DNA of 64,000 nt from Symbiodinium natans (GCA_905221605.1 CAJNDS010002496.1:323501-387500); one strand, 5' to 3'; counted from the first letter of the stretch, positions 40,492-51,569 are shown. A program made the numbers and translations. The notes: generated by a model from the sequence alone, not told the origin.

Positions 40492-42458
40492 GGTGGTTCC
40501 TTGACCTCATCCGAGGCATGACCGCTCCAGAGCTCAAGATTCTGATGGATTGTGGAAAGGGCCACCCGGGTGCTTATTTCTACTTTCCTGAATATAAGTA
40601 TGCTTCAGTTCTGGAGAAGAGACAGGTGGCATGGCCTGTGGAATTCGTTCTACGTTTACATCCGAAGCACATTTTTCAATCCAAAAGACTGCCGCCGATG
40701 TCAGAACTGAGCCGTGCCATCTCCCAATGGGAGAATAAGTTGAGGTGGAGGCTTTTCCATTCTGAGTTCGAGGGAGACAGCCAGGAGGGATCGGTGTGGT
40801 GGAAGCTGCGATCCCGTAGAAGCACACCACCATGCCCTCACAAGCTGGCTGATGAATGGGAAGTTTTCATCTATGAATTGAAGAGAGGAGTCTTCACCAC
40901 GGCCTATGGGAAGCGAAGCAGTTTGAAGTTCTCTCAATCTTGCACTTCAAATCTCAGCAAAGTTGCAAAATGGGGGATCCAAATGCTGCGCGAGGGCCCG
41001 GTAGGAGCTGTGCGTACAGACAAGGATGGAGGATATGCTCTCGTCTGGAAGCAGTCTCTTGCGAAGGCGGTCCTTGATTCCTTATCTCTACCCGTGTACG
41101 GGGAGAGATTTGTTTATGAAGGAATGTTCGAAGAAATCGCTCAGGACTACATCCACATAGTCAAGTACATCGGCCATCAAACAGAAGACACGGATCTCGA
41201 AAATTCACTCCTATCTTCGTTGAGGAGTGGGTGCAAAAGTTTTGTTACAAAGATCTTGACAACTGTCAAGACTCACAAGCCAGAAGGGGAGCAGAAGATG
41301 AGGTTAGTGCACGCTGCCCCGGATCATTTCATGAAGCCGGGTATGAAGTGGATTGCCTCCCTCCTCAAAACGCACCTGGCCCAGTACACTCATTTTCTCA
41401 AGGACACTGATCACCTTCTTGATGTCCTTCGCCAAGTGCATGTTCCTCCGGAGGCTTGGCTTTTCCGTTTTGATGTCAAGGAATTCTTTATGTCGGGGAC
41501 ACACTCTGCGATATGTACAGCTACAGAAGAGGCTTTTCCAGCGAAGTTCCGGGAATCCGCGCGCTTACTGGTGGAGCACATACTCAAATCGCAGATAGTA
41601 ACTGACGGTTCCATGACTGCCTCTATGACGTTCGCATAGGGTCGGGTATGGGACTCACCTGCAGTGGAGAGCTGAGCGACTGTGCTTTTTGCCATTTAGC
41701 CGAAAGCAACTTCGCTGCAGACCGTACGACCCAGAGCAATTTCGGGATCATTTTTTATGCCAGATTCAAAGATGACGGCTTGATCATCACAACTGGCTCT
41801 CGAGATCAGCGCCGGAGTTTCGAGAGACTCTTCCGAGAGAAAGCCAAACCTTTTGCTATTGATTTTGATGAAGTGAGCCAACAATCGATCTCGATGCTTG
41901 ATGTAGTGCTTTTCAAGGGCCCAGGGTGGAAGAAGACAGGTGTCTTGGATTACAGACTTCACACGAAGCCTACGAACCAATGGGCGCCTCTACTCTGTTC
42001 ATCTTCGCACCACCCATCTGTGCACACTTCATGGCCGAAAGGACAGCTGAGACGCATCAAGATGCGATGCAGTGACCCAGCTACAGCCAATGCAGAGGTG
42101 CAGAAGTTTAGAGACCGATACCGGCATCACACTGGTTTCGAAGTCCGTGAAGAAGAATGCGGCCCGCAATCGAAGGGAAGAGATGGACATAAGCTTCTAC
42201 CCAGACTAGTGCTTCCATACAGGCAAGCTTGGAGTGAATCCAGGATCCCATATATTTGCAACAGAGTCTGGAAGAAGTGCCAGATGGATCTCCACTGGAC
42301 AACCAGCTGACTTGCAGATGTGTTGGCGATTGCCTGATCAGCATTTGACCCACAAAGTCCGTGAAAGCAACTATTTCATGAAAGCAAGCAGAGAGACTCA
42401 AATGGAGGAGCAAGGGGATGGAAGGAGGGTAACTCCCTCTCTGTTTCTCTCGGGATGA
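40392..42458 (+). pseudogene. Penelope-like reverse transcriptase, frame-disrupted
   Basis: Visible motifs in order: an N-terminal region ending TTVKTHKPEGEQKMRLVHAA (the HKP...R block); WLFRFDVKEFFMSG with the motif-A Asp (41461-41490); RIGSGMGLTCSGELSD, the motif-B block (41633-41680); FYARFKDDGLIITTGS with the catalytic DD (41755-41800); SISMLDVVLF; and TKPTNQWAPLLCSSSHHPS with the KPT...HP signature typical of Penelope-like enzymes. The frame changes between motifs A and B (near 41.60-41.64 kb, where the first frame stops at 41639). It changes again near 42.25-42.30 kb, after which LPDQHLTHKVRESNYFMKAS looks like the thumb region. No GIY-YIG endonuclease follows before repeat B. The copy is therefore probably inactive unless the breaks are introns or recoding sites. 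Confidence 0.78.
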
Positions 42459-42804
42459 TAGAATCCGCACCGCGCCTAAGGAGAACAGACTCCCAGGAGA
42501 CCTTGGGCAACAGGCCTGGGGCTTGAAGTGATGCGTGCTCGCGAATTGCTCTTGAGCATTTGCATGAAGATCCGGCATACACTCTCATAACAGTGAACTC
42601 TCAAAGAGTTTGCTTCAAACATGCTTCTTTGTGAATCCTAAATGTGGACGCAAAGACATTCGCAAAGTTTTGGCTGAACCCGCTAAAGCGACAAGGGTAC
42701 AGTTAGGGTAGCAAAGTCCTAACCAGCCTGTGAAGCCATCAGTGGCGAGAGTTTGAGAAAGCGGCGCCTCTTTACTGCTTTGAACCTGTGTCTGCACCGA
42801 GTGT
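42433..42804 (+). repeat. Repeat B, right copy
   Basis: Direct repeat of 38751-39122, starting just after the thumb region of the reverse transcriptase. Only a few substitutions separate the copies (for example GCGCCTAAGG against GCGCCTGAGG). It is followed, after three bases, by repeat A, the reverse of the order on the left side. Confidence 0.9.
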
Positions 42805-42807
42805 GTG

Positions 42808-43402
42808 ACTGGGCTTTGAGCCTCTTGTGTTTGAGACTGCTGGTGGTCTTGATCCGGAGGGAGATCGTATCTTGTCATCTCTGTGTCGAGCGGTGGATGA
42901 TCATCGTCAGAAGCCGCATGGCGTCACGTGCCAAATCTTGAAGGAACGTCTTTCGTTCATGCTCCAGAGACATGCCCACGTTTGTTTGCGGCGGGTCCGG
43001 GATGGAGACGATAATCGAGAAAAAGCGGAACGACATCATTCTTCTTCTCGCTTTGTGCAATATCACTTTGATGGATGATTGGCGGCAGTATCTTTTTCTC
43101 TGTAGGAAATGTTTTGATTGTGTTTGCAGGCCCCTCGCGCAGGTATTGAGATGTGCGTAGTCTTTTTGACGTCAAAGAACGTCTGATTTGAGGGTGCTTT
43201 GTCGTGTTCTTCTTTTCGTTGATTGAATTTCTGGGTCTCACTTGGGTCGTCTTTTTTCTCCGTTTTCTGACGCGATTCTGTGCCCTTGGGTTTAATTGGG
43301 GGTGGCGGCGGGCCTTTAATGCATTGCCTGGGGGCTTGGAGTCGCGTGATGTTTGCCGTGATACTTGACGACCTGGTTGCCTTCACTTGCATTCCAAGAA
43401 TC
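42808..43402 (+). repeat. Repeat A, right copy
   Basis: Direct repeat of 38135-38729. It again carries the LDPEGDRILSSL...RLSFMLQRHAHV coding fragment but lacks the RPADV part upstream. After it, 43403-43488 is element sequence not present on the left (GAATTGGTGCTTTTGGGCGC), up to the GCGAG duplication. Confidence 0.92.
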
Positions 43403-43493
43403 TTTGAAGGCTCTGAATTGGTGCTTTTGGGCGCAGGAGTCGCTTGCACTGGTTTCACCAAAGCCCTGTTGAGACATCCGTATCTTAAGCGAG

Positions 43494-44215
43494 CTGTTGG
43501 CGATTTCTTGGGGGGGTCACTTGGGAACAGTGGCTGATTGGGATACTAGGAAGTCGGAGATCATCTGGGGCCAGAAGGCAGCATGTCGAGCACTGCCTGG
43601 GACATTTGCTACTTTGAGGGGGTGCCAAGGGTGTCCCTTGACTTCGGAGGTCACTTGGGGGCACAAGGCAAAGGACCCCCCCCTCAGGTTTTGCGCAGGG
43701 GATGGACTGGGCCGAAGGGCCCTCTCACAGAAAATTCAGGGCGTGAAGAGTCTGCAGGTTTTGCAAGAATCCCCCCCCACGTCGAAGCTCACTTGGCCAG
43801 AGAACGAAACTCACTAGAGCGGTCAAAGCGAGGGGTCGGACCTTTCAGGGCTTCCTGTCAGCTCCAGGGCCTTCTTTGGCAGCCTTCCTACTGGAAGGGT
43901 TTAAGGCACCCCTGCTTACTGGCACTGCCTCGGACATTTGCGACTTTGAGGGGGTGCTGAGGGTGTCCTTTGATTTCGGAGGTCACTTGGAGGCAGAAGG
44001 CAAAGGACCCCCCCCCTCAGGTTTTGCGCAGGGGACGGTCTGGGCCGAAGGGCCCTCTCACAGAAAATTTCAGGGCGTGAAGAGTCTCCACAATTGCAAA
44101 AATCAGCTCCAGGGCCTTCTTTGGCAGCTTTCTGCCAGTGGAAGGGCTCGCTGGAAGGGTTCAAGGCCCCCCTGACTGGGAGGGTTTAAGGTCCTACCAG
44201 AAGGGTTTAAGGCCA
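43494..44215. repeat. Cassette body (copy of 48797-49510) interrupted by the retroelement
   Basis: It continues the sequence that follows the empty site at 48797 with high identity. Internally it contains two related blocks: TGGGACATTTGCTACTTTGA...CCTCAGGTTTTGCGCAGGGG (43600-43700) and CGGACATTTGCGACTTTGAG...TTTTGCGCAGGGGACG (43930-44040). Open frames exist but shift between copies, so no gene is called. Confidence 0.85.
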
Positions 44216-45015
44216 CCACCAGGGCCAGGGGGGCCAGGGCCAGGGCCAGGGCCAGGGCCAGGGCCAGGGCCAGGGCCAGGGCCACCAGGGTCAGGGCCAG
44301 GGCCAGGGCCAGGCCAAGGCCGCCCGCGCGCGGGCCAGGACAAGGCCAGACCCTTGAGTGCCCAACAGGGCCGGTCAATCTGGAAGGGCCAAAACCAAGG
44401 CCAAGGCCGCCCGCGCGCGGGCCAGGACAAGGCCAGACCCTTGAGTGCCCAACAGGGCCGGTCAATCTGGAAGGGCGGCCAAGGCCGCCCGCGCGCGGGC
44501 CAGGACAAGGCCAGACCCTTGAGTGGAAGGGCCAAAACCAAGGCCAAGGCCGCCCGCGCGCGGGTTTTGGGCAGGGCCGGTCAATCTGGAAGGGCCAAAA
44601 CCAAGGCCAAGGCCGCCCGCGCGCGGGCCAGGACAATTGAGTGCCCAACAGGGCCGGTCAATCTGGAAAGGCCAAAACCAAGGCCAAGGCCGCCCGCGCG
44701 CGGGCCAGGACAAGGCCAGACCCTTGAGTGCCCAACAGGGCCGGTCAATCTGGAAGGGCCAAAACCAAGGCCAAGGCCGCCCGCGCGCGGGCCAGGACAA
44801 GGCCAGACCCTTGAGTGCCCAACAGGGCCGATCAATCTGGAAGGGCCAAAACCAAGGTCAAGGCCGCCCGCGCGCGGGCCAGACCCTTGAGTGCCCAACA
44901 GGGCCGGTCAATCTGGAAGGGCCAAAACCAAGGCCAAGGCCGGCCGCGCGCGGGCCAGGACAAGGCCAGACCCTTGAGTGCCCAACAGGGCCGGTCAATC
45001 TGGAAGGGTTAGCCC
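44216..45015. repeat. GGCCAG hexamer run and 87-bp satellite
   Basis: 44216-44320 is mostly the hexamer GGGCCA. From 44320 an 87-bp unit repeats about eight times: AATCTGGAAGGGCCAAAACC, AAGGCCAAGGCCGCCCGCGC, GCGGGCCAGGACAAGGCCAG, ACCCTTGAGTGCCCAACAGG. CCCGCGCGCGGG is a perfect 12-base palindrome in every unit. Some units are truncated. Pro/Arg/Gly-rich frames are artefacts. Confidence 0.92.
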
Positions 45016-45083
45016 TTAGGGCGTGACCAACAGGGCCGGTCAATTTGCTGACTATAGGGTTTAAATATATATAGGTAAGAGAG
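45016..45083. other. Short left flank with AT box before the array
   Basis: ATAGGGTTTAAATATATATAGG followed by TAAGAGAGG runs directly into TTTAGGG. It parallels the AT box and GAGAGG before the 32868 array. No GC-rich hairpins intervene, unlike modules 1-5. Confidence 0.6.
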
Positions 45084-45282
45084 GTTTAGGGTTTAGGGTT
45101 TAGGGTTTTTAGGGTTTAGGGTTTAGGGTTTAGGGTTTAGGGTTTAGGGTTTAGGGTTGAGGGTTTAGGGTTTAGGGTTGGGTTTAGGGTTTAGGGTTTA
45201 GGGTTTAGGGTTTAGGGTTTAGGGTTTAGGGTTTAGGGTTTAGGGTTTAGGGTTTAGGGTTTAGGGTTTAGGGTTTAGGGTT
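45084..45282 (+). repeat. Telomeric array (TTTAGGG)n, about 28 copies
   Basis: Mostly perfect heptamers, with TTTTTAGGG, TTGAGGG and GGTTGGGTTTAGGG irregularities between 45100 and 45185. Right flank type A. Confidence 0.96.
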
Positions 45283-47740
45283 TATAGAAATTGTATAGGG
45301 TTCAGGTCCGGGGTTTTGGGCGGGTTTTGGGCGGGTTTTGGGCGAAAGTTTTGGGCGAAAGTTTTGGGCGAAAGTTTTGGGCGGGTTTTGGGCGGGTTTT
45401 GGGCGAAAGTTTTGAGCGAGTTTTCTTTTTTGGTTAGGGTTTGTGTCAGGAGTTTGGGCGGTTTGGTGAATATCGGGAATCAATATCTCCATAATTCAAA
45501 TTTTGATGAAGGTCTAGGAATCTCTGGATATCGAATCAAAACCTCCAGGATTGAAAGATTGAAATATTGGAAAAACTCAAATATTGAAGGATTCTGATCC
45601 AAATCTCCAGGATTCGGATTTTGAAGATCTGGGAATCTTTGGATATGGAATCAAAATCTCTAGAATTCAAATATTGAAGGATTGGGAATTTCTAAATATA
45701 TGCACAAAACCTCCAGAATTCAAATTTTGAAGGTCTGGAGATTTTCGGATATGGGATCAAAACCTCCAGATTCAATTTTTGAAGGATTGGTAATCTCTGG
45801 ATATTTGATCAAATTCTCCAGAAATCAAATTGGATATCGAATCAAAATCTCCAGAATTCAAATTTTGAAGGATTAGGAATCTCTGGATATCTAATCAAAA
45901 TCTCTAGAATTAAAATTTTCAAGGTCTAGGAATCTTTGGATATCGAATCAAAGCCTCCAGAATTCTAATTTTGAAATATGGGGAATTTCTGGATATCTGA
46001 TCAAAATCTCCAGAATTCAAATTTTGAAGGTCTGGGAATCTTTGGATATGGAATCAAAATCTCTAGAATTCAAATTATTGAAGGGTTGGGAATTTCTAAA
46101 TATATATTCAAAATCTCCAGAATTCAAATTTTAAAGGTTTGGAGATTTTTGGATATGGGGTCAAAACCTCCAAAATTCAATTTTTGAAGAATTGGCAATC
46201 TCTGGATATTTGATCAAATTCTCCAGAAATCAAATTGGATATCGAATCAAAACCTCCAGAACTCAAATTTTGAAGGATTAGGAATCTCTGGATATCTAAT
46301 CAAAATCTCTAGAATTAAAATTTTCAAAATCTAGGAATCTTTGGATATCGAATCAAAATCTCCAGAATTCTAATTTTGAAATATGGGGAATTTCTGGATA
46401 TCTAATCAAAATCTCCAGAATTCAAATTTTGAAGGTCTGGGAATCTTTGGATATGGAATCAAAACCTCTAGAACTCAAATATTGAAGGGTTGGGAATTTC
46501 TAAATATATATTCAAAATCTCCAGAATTCAAATTTTGAAGGTTTGGAGATTTTTGGATATGGGATCAAAACCTCCAAAATTCAATTTTTGAAGGATTGGC
46601 AATCTCTGGATTTTTGATCAAATTCTCCAGAAATCAAATTGGATATCGAATCAAAATCTCCAGAATTCAAACTTTGAAGGATTAGGAATCTCTGGATATC
46701 TAATCAAAATCTTTAGAATTAAAATTTTCAAGGCCTAACAATCTTTGGATATCGAATCAAAATCTCCAGAATTCTAATTTTGAAATATTGGGAATTTCTG
46801 GATATCTGATCAAAATCTCCAGAATTCAGATTTTGAAGGTTTGGGAATCTTTGGGTAGGGGATCAAAACCTCCAAATTTCAAATGATGAAGGATAGGGAA
46901 TCTCTGGATTTCTGACCAAAATCTTCAGAATTCAAATTTTGAAGATTTGGAGATTTTTTGATATGGGTCAAAATCTCTATAATTCAAAAATTTGAAGATC
47001 TGGAAATTTCATCAGAATTTCAATTTTGAAGATCTGGCAATCTCTTGATATATGATCAAAATATGCAAATTTTGAAGATTGATGATTTCTATATATCTGA
47101 TTGGGAATTCGTGTTTTGAGATCTGGGACCTTAGGAATCTCTGGATATCTAATCAAAATCTCTAGAATTAAAATTTTCAAGATCTAGGAATCTTTGGATA
47201 TCGAATCAAAGCCTCCAGAATTCTAATTTTGAAATATTGGGAATTTCTGGATATCTAATCAAAATCTCCAGAATTCAAATTTTGAAGGATTGGGAATCTT
47301 TGGATAGGGGATCAAAACCTCCAAAATTCAAATGATGAAGGATAGGGAATCTCTGGATATCTGATCAAAATCTTCAGAATTCAAATTTTGAAGAAATTCA
47401 AAAATTTGAAGGTCTGGAAATTTCATCAGGATTTGAATTTTGAAGCTCTGGCAATCTCTTGATATATGATCAAAATATGCAAATTTTGAAGATTTGATGA
47501 TTTCTATATATCTGATTGGGAATTCGTATTTTGAGATCTGGGCCCTTTAGATATTTGATTAAAAGGCTGCAGAATCTAAATTTTGAAGGATTGGGAATCT
47601 CTAGATCTCTGAGCAAAATCTCCGGAATTCAGTTTTTGAAGATCTGAAGATCTTTGGATATCGGATCAAAATTTCCAGAATTCAAATTTTGAAAGTCTGG
47701 CGATCTTTGGATATCGATTAAAATCTTCAGAATTGAAATT
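45283..47740. repeat. Type-A flank, then AT-rich satellite of about 53 bp
   Basis: 45283-45440 is the type-A flank (TATAGAAATTGTATAGGG, GGGCGAAAGTTTTGGGCG repeats). 45480-47735 is a satellite of about 53-bp units: GAATCTCTGGATATCTAATC, AAAATCTCCAGAATTCAAAT, TTTGAAGGATTAG. A longer pattern of about 400 bases is visible through AAATTGGATATCGAATCAAA near 45828, 46230 and 46636. No gene. Confidence 0.9.
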
Positions 47741-48109
47741 TTTGCTCTGGTGCCCGGATGCCTTGGCCCCTTCTTGGAGTTTTTTCTTTTGCTCTGGTGC
47801 CCGGGTTTTGCCCTGGTACCTGGATTTTGCTCTGGTGTCCGGATGCTCTGGCTTCTTTTTGGAGTTTTTCCCTTTTGCTCTGGTCCCCGTTTGGTGATTT
47901 TCCCTTTGCTCTGGTGCCCGCATTTTGCTCTGGTTTTGTGCTTTGGAGCTTGGGCTGGGGGGCTGAGGCTGGCGCTAGGCTGGGGATGGGGCCGGGGCTG
48001 GGGCTAGGGGCTGAGGGCTGGGGCGGCTGGTTGGGGCTGGGGCTGGGGGGCCAGGCGGCTGCTGGCAGCGAGGGCTGGTGCGCTTTTTGGATTGGGATAT
48101 TCAGAATGA
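47741..48109. other. GC-rich spacer (GCTCTGGTGCCCGG and GGGGCTGG repeats)
   Basis: GCTCTGGTGCCCGG-type words recur about every 30-70 bases to 47940, then GGGGCTGGGGCTAGGGGCTG low-complexity DNA to 48060. No gene. Confidence 0.6.
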
Positions 48110-48392
48110 TATAACCGCTTTGGATGAATTTACTTAAGCTCTGCTTGCCAGCTATTTAGACAAAAAACTTGGAACCCAGAGGTTTGGGATAATCAGAATG
48201 ATATAACCGCTTTGGATGAAGTTACTTCAGCTCTGCTTGTCAGCTGTTTAGACAAATAACTTGGAACCTAGAGGTTTAAGTGAATTGAATATTTGGCCTT
48301 CCGAAGGCGCTTTGAATTCATTTAGACAGACAAATAACGTGGGATATTCACGACGACACCACATACAATTTCTATTTACCCTGGTCTTGAGG
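48110..48392. repeat. Type-C left flank (partly repeated)
   Basis: Two tandem variants of a unit with ACTTAAGCTCTGCTTGCCAG, CTRTTTAGACAAA and GATATAACCGCTTTGGATGA, then GTTTAAGTGAATTGAATATT and ACCACATACAATTTCTATTTACC before the array. Related to 37272-37452 and 59390-59527. Confidence 0.82.
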
Positions 48393-48581
48393 GTTTAGGG
48401 TTTAGGGTTTAGGGTTTAGGGTTTAGGGTTTAGGGTTTAGGGTTTAGGGTTTAGGGTTTAGGGTTTAGGGTTTAGGGTTTAGGGTTTAGGGTTTAGGGTT
48501 TAGGGTTTAGGTTTAAGGGTTTAGGGTTTAGGGTTTAGGGTTTAGGGTTTAGGGTTTAGGGTTTAGGGTTTAGGGTTTAGG
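48393..48581 (+). repeat. Telomeric array (TTTAGGG)n, about 27 copies
   Basis: Nearly perfect heptamers with one TTTAGGTTTAAGGG irregularity near 48506. Left flank C, right flank B: the same pair as at 37453. Confidence 0.96.
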
Positions 48582-49756
48582 GTGTAGCATTGGTCAGCTG
48601 AACGCAAAAGTGTGAAGACATGCCCACCCCGAGGCCACCCAAACAATACTCATCACGAAACCAAACCGGAGCCAGCCAAAGCCAAGCCAGCCATTCAAAT
48701 CTCACATATCGAACATGTTCAGAGCGCACTAAGATAAAACACTGCGAAAGCTTGGGATATGTGCGAGTCGTGAACACTTGCCGAACTTGAGGCGAGCTGT
48801 TGGCGATTTCTTGGGGGGGTCACTTGGGAACAGTGGCTGATTGGGACACGAGATCATCTGGGGCCAGAAGGCAGCATGTCGAGCACTGCCTGGGACATTT
48901 GCTACTTTGAGGGGGTGCCAAGGGTGTCCCTTGACTTCGGAGGTCACTCGGGGGCACAAGGCAAAGGATTCCCCCCCTCAGGTTTTGCGCAGGGGACGGT
49001 CTGGGCCGAAGGGCCCTCTCACAGAAAATTCAGGGCGTAAAGAGTCTGCAGGTTTTGCAAGAATCCCCCCCCACGCCGAAGTTCACTTGGCCAGAAAACG
49101 AAACTCACTAGAGCGGTCAAAGCGAGGGGTCGGACCTTTCAGGGCTTCCTGTCAGCTCCAGGGCCTTCTTTGGCAGCCTTCTGCCTACTGGAAGGGTTTA
49201 AGACCCCCCTGCTTACTGGCACTGCCTCGGACATTTGCGACTTTGAGGGGGTGCCGAGGGTGTCCCTTGATTTCGGAGGTCACTTGTGGGCAGAAGGCAA
49301 AGGACCCCCCCCTCAAGTTTTGCGCAGGGGACGGTCTGGGCCGAAGGGCCTTCTCACAGAAAATTTCAGGGTGTGAAGAGTCTCCACAATTGCAAAAATC
49401 AGCTCCAGGGCCTTCTTTGGCAGCTTTCTGCCAGTGGAAGGATTTGAGGGCCCCTACTCGCTGGAAGGGTTAAAAGCCCCCCTGACTGGGAGGGTTTCAG
49501 GTTCTGCCAAGAATTTAGGGTCAGGGCCAGGACCAGGGCCAGGGCCAGGGCCAGGGCCGGAGGCCAGAACCAGGACCAGGGCCAGGGCCAGGGCCAGGGC
49601 CAGGGCCAGGGCCAGGGCCAGGCAGGGCCAGGGCCAGGGCCAGGTGGGCCAGGGCAGGGCGAGGGCCAGGGCCAGGGAACCAGGGCCAGGGTTCGGGCCA
49701 GCCCAGGGCCACGGCCAGGGTCAGTGCCAGGGGCCGCCAGGAATTGAAAAAGGATC
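48582..49756. repeat. Cassette with the empty retroelement site, ending in GGCCAG hexamers
   Basis: 48582-48791 is the type-B flank, 48792-48796 the undisturbed GCGAG target, and 48797-49510 the cassette body matching 43494-44215. 49515-49735 is a GGGCCA hexamer run with interruptions. The whole is a second, uninterrupted version of the cassette at 37453-44320. Confidence 0.88.
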
Positions 49757-49935
49757 CCCCCCCTCAGGTTTAGGGTACTAATATATATCTGAGACGAGCT
49801 AGGCGACTCTAGCTAGGCGACCCTCTCAGGACTGTGCTTGGCAGGCTCTGCAGCCTAGCAGAGCCTGCCGTGGTCTCGCAGAGCGCTCGACTGCGCCCGC
49901 CTACCCCAACAGAGGTGAGAGGGGTGGCGGGCGGG
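49757..49935 (+). other. Array-preceding hairpin module 3
   Basis: AGGTTTAGGGTACTAATATATATC opens the module. Stems: 11 bp GGCAGGCTCTG/CAGAGCCTGCC with an 8-base loop (49840-49869), and CGCCCGCC(T)ACCCC/GGGGTGGCGGGCG with one bulged T (49894-49907 and 49921-49933), ending two bases before the array. The last stem, bulge included, is shared with module 5. GCTAGGCGAC is also doubled (49809, 49832). Confidence 0.58.
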
Positions 49936-50146
49936 TTTAGGGTTTAGGGTTTAGGGTTTAGGGTTTAGGGTTTAGGGTTTAGGGTTTAGGGTTTAGGGTT
50001 TAGGGTTTAGGGTTTAGGGTTTAGGGTTTAGGGTTTAGGGTTTAGGGTTTAGGGTTTAGGGTTTAGGGTTTAGGGTTTAGGGTTTAGGGTTTAGGGTTTA
50101 GGGTTTAGGGTTTAGGGTTTAGGGTTTAGGGTTTAGGGTTTAGGGT
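49936..50146 (+). repeat. Telomeric array (TTTAGGG)n, about 30 copies
   Basis: Perfect heptamers throughout, the longest uninterrupted array in the window. Right flank begins TTTGCGCCGAAGCTGG. Confidence 0.97.
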
Positions 50147-50480
50147 TTGCGCCGAAGCTGGAGAAGGATATGACATGGCCGGACGGGCGAACAAACTTGA
50201 AATTTGTTTCGGTTCCGGAGCACGCTCAAGGCCACCGAGAATGGGGCCTTGCTTCGGCCACATCATTTCACGCGTTTCCCTCCCGCGCCGTCAAGTGCGG
50301 CTCCCACCCTTAGCCAGCTCCGCCTTTTAGGGTTTAGTTTCCTAAACTCATGTTTAGGAAACTCTCTTGTTTTTTTCTCACCGCCCTTCTTGTATGCGTT
50401 CTTGTCGGGGTGTATTACACCCTAGTCAAAGTTGCTTGTTTGTTCCACCACGATCTTAGTCCTCTTGCAGCCTGCTAGTC
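50147..50480. other. Right flank of the 49936 array, no gene seen
   Basis: Mostly unique DNA with CTCCCGCGCCGTCAAGTGCGGCTCCCACCC, related in outline to the type-B motif, then CCTTTTAGGGTTTAG. A short Leu/Phe-rich frame (50204-50425) has no supporting signal. Confidence 0.45.
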
Positions 50481-51569
50481 TTGCAGGGGGGGTCAACCGG
50501 AGGTTTTGCACCCGGGGGAAAGAGACCGATGGTTGACCGTAGCTGTTAAGCACCGTACTGGTGCTCAGATCACAAAGAAAACCGAAGAGCATGTTTGGGT
50601 CGAACGGAGGTTTCTGCCCGGGGGAAGACGTCGGTGGTTGACCGTAGCTTTCGAGCCCGGTACTTGTGTTATGTCAATCCACAGGTGGGTCGACCGCGAG
50701 TTGATTGGAGGTTCTGCTGTCGGGAGGAGGACGTCGCTTGTTAGACGTAGCTTTTGAGCACTGTGCTTGTGCTCTATCAGCGTGTACATCCGCGAAGCAT
50801 TTTTTTGGGTCGACCGGAGGTTTTGCCAGCAGGGAGGTTTTATGCCCGGGAGAAAGACCGTTGCGTTGATTGTGCCAGCAGGGAGGTTCATGCCTGGGGG
50901 AAAGACCGTTGCGTTGATTGAAGGTTTTGCGCCCGGGAGAAAAACATCGGCGGGGGAAAGGCAGCGTTTAAGCACCGTCCTGGCACGACACCAAAGGCAG
51001 GTATTAAGCCCGGTACTTGTGCTATATCAGGATACAGATCCGAGGTGCTGTCGGGGGAAAGACATCACTGGTTGGATGTAGCTTTTGAGCACCGTTCTCG
51101 TGCTCTATCAACATATGAATCGCGAAGCCATTTGGGCCCACCGGAGGTTTTGCGCCCGGGGGAAAGACCGTTGCATTGATTGGAGGTTTTGCGCCCGAGG
51201 GAAAACCATCTTTGAATTGATTGGAGGCTTTACGCCTCCTGTAGATCCGCGAAGCATTTCTGTGTCGATTGGAGGTTTTGCGAGCATGGAAAGACCGGAG
51301 GTTTTGCGTCCCGGGGGAAAACCGTTCATTGATTGGAGGTTTTGCGCCCGGGGGGAAAAACATCGGCGGCGGCTGACCGTAGCTAGTGATTCCACCCTGC
51401 TTCCACCTTGCTTCCAGCTCGCTTCCACGTTGCTTGCACTTTGCTTCCACCTTGCTTCCACCTTGCTTCTACCGTTCTTCAACCTTGCTTCCATCTTGCT
51501 GCCACCTTGCTTCCACCTTGTTTCCGCTTGCTTCCACCTTCCTTGCGCGTTGCCTCCACCTTGTTTATG
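50481..51569. repeat. Irregular repeats with GGAGGTTTTGCGCCCGGG, then TTCCACCTTGC repeats
   Basis: 50481-51385: GGTCGACCGGAGGTTTTGCG, CCCGGGGGAAAGACCGTTG and GTACTTGTGCTATATCA words recur at irregular 50-130 base spacings. 51390-51565 is a 10/11-mer satellite, CTTGCTTCCAC. Open frames in both are repeat-derived. Confidence 0.82.

Larger units (their letters stand above)
37812..43493 (+). mobile_element. Penelope-like retroelement insertion with 5-bp target duplication
   Basis: The uninterrupted site is at 48792-48796: CTTGAG-GCGAG-CTGTTGG. Here, left of the insertion the sequence is CTTGAG-GCGAG (37812-37816) and right of it GCGAG-CTGTTGG (43489-43493). About 5.67 kb has therefore been inserted with duplication of GCGAG. 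Contents in order: fragment of an endonuclease-like domain (37838-38404), repeat A, repeat B, ORF1 (39151-40491), reverse transcriptase (40392-42458, broken), repeat B, repeat A. The ends show no TG...CA and no terminal inverted repeats, so it is not a standard LTR or DNA transposon. Both A and B occur in direct orientation, but in opposite order on the two sides. Confidence 0.72.

Noticed and set aside
37812-43493. LTR retrotransposon (direct repeats plus 5-bp duplication)
   Set aside because: The flanking repeats are in swapped order, the ends lack TG...CA, and the reverse transcriptase has Penelope-like signatures without protease, RNase H or integrase.
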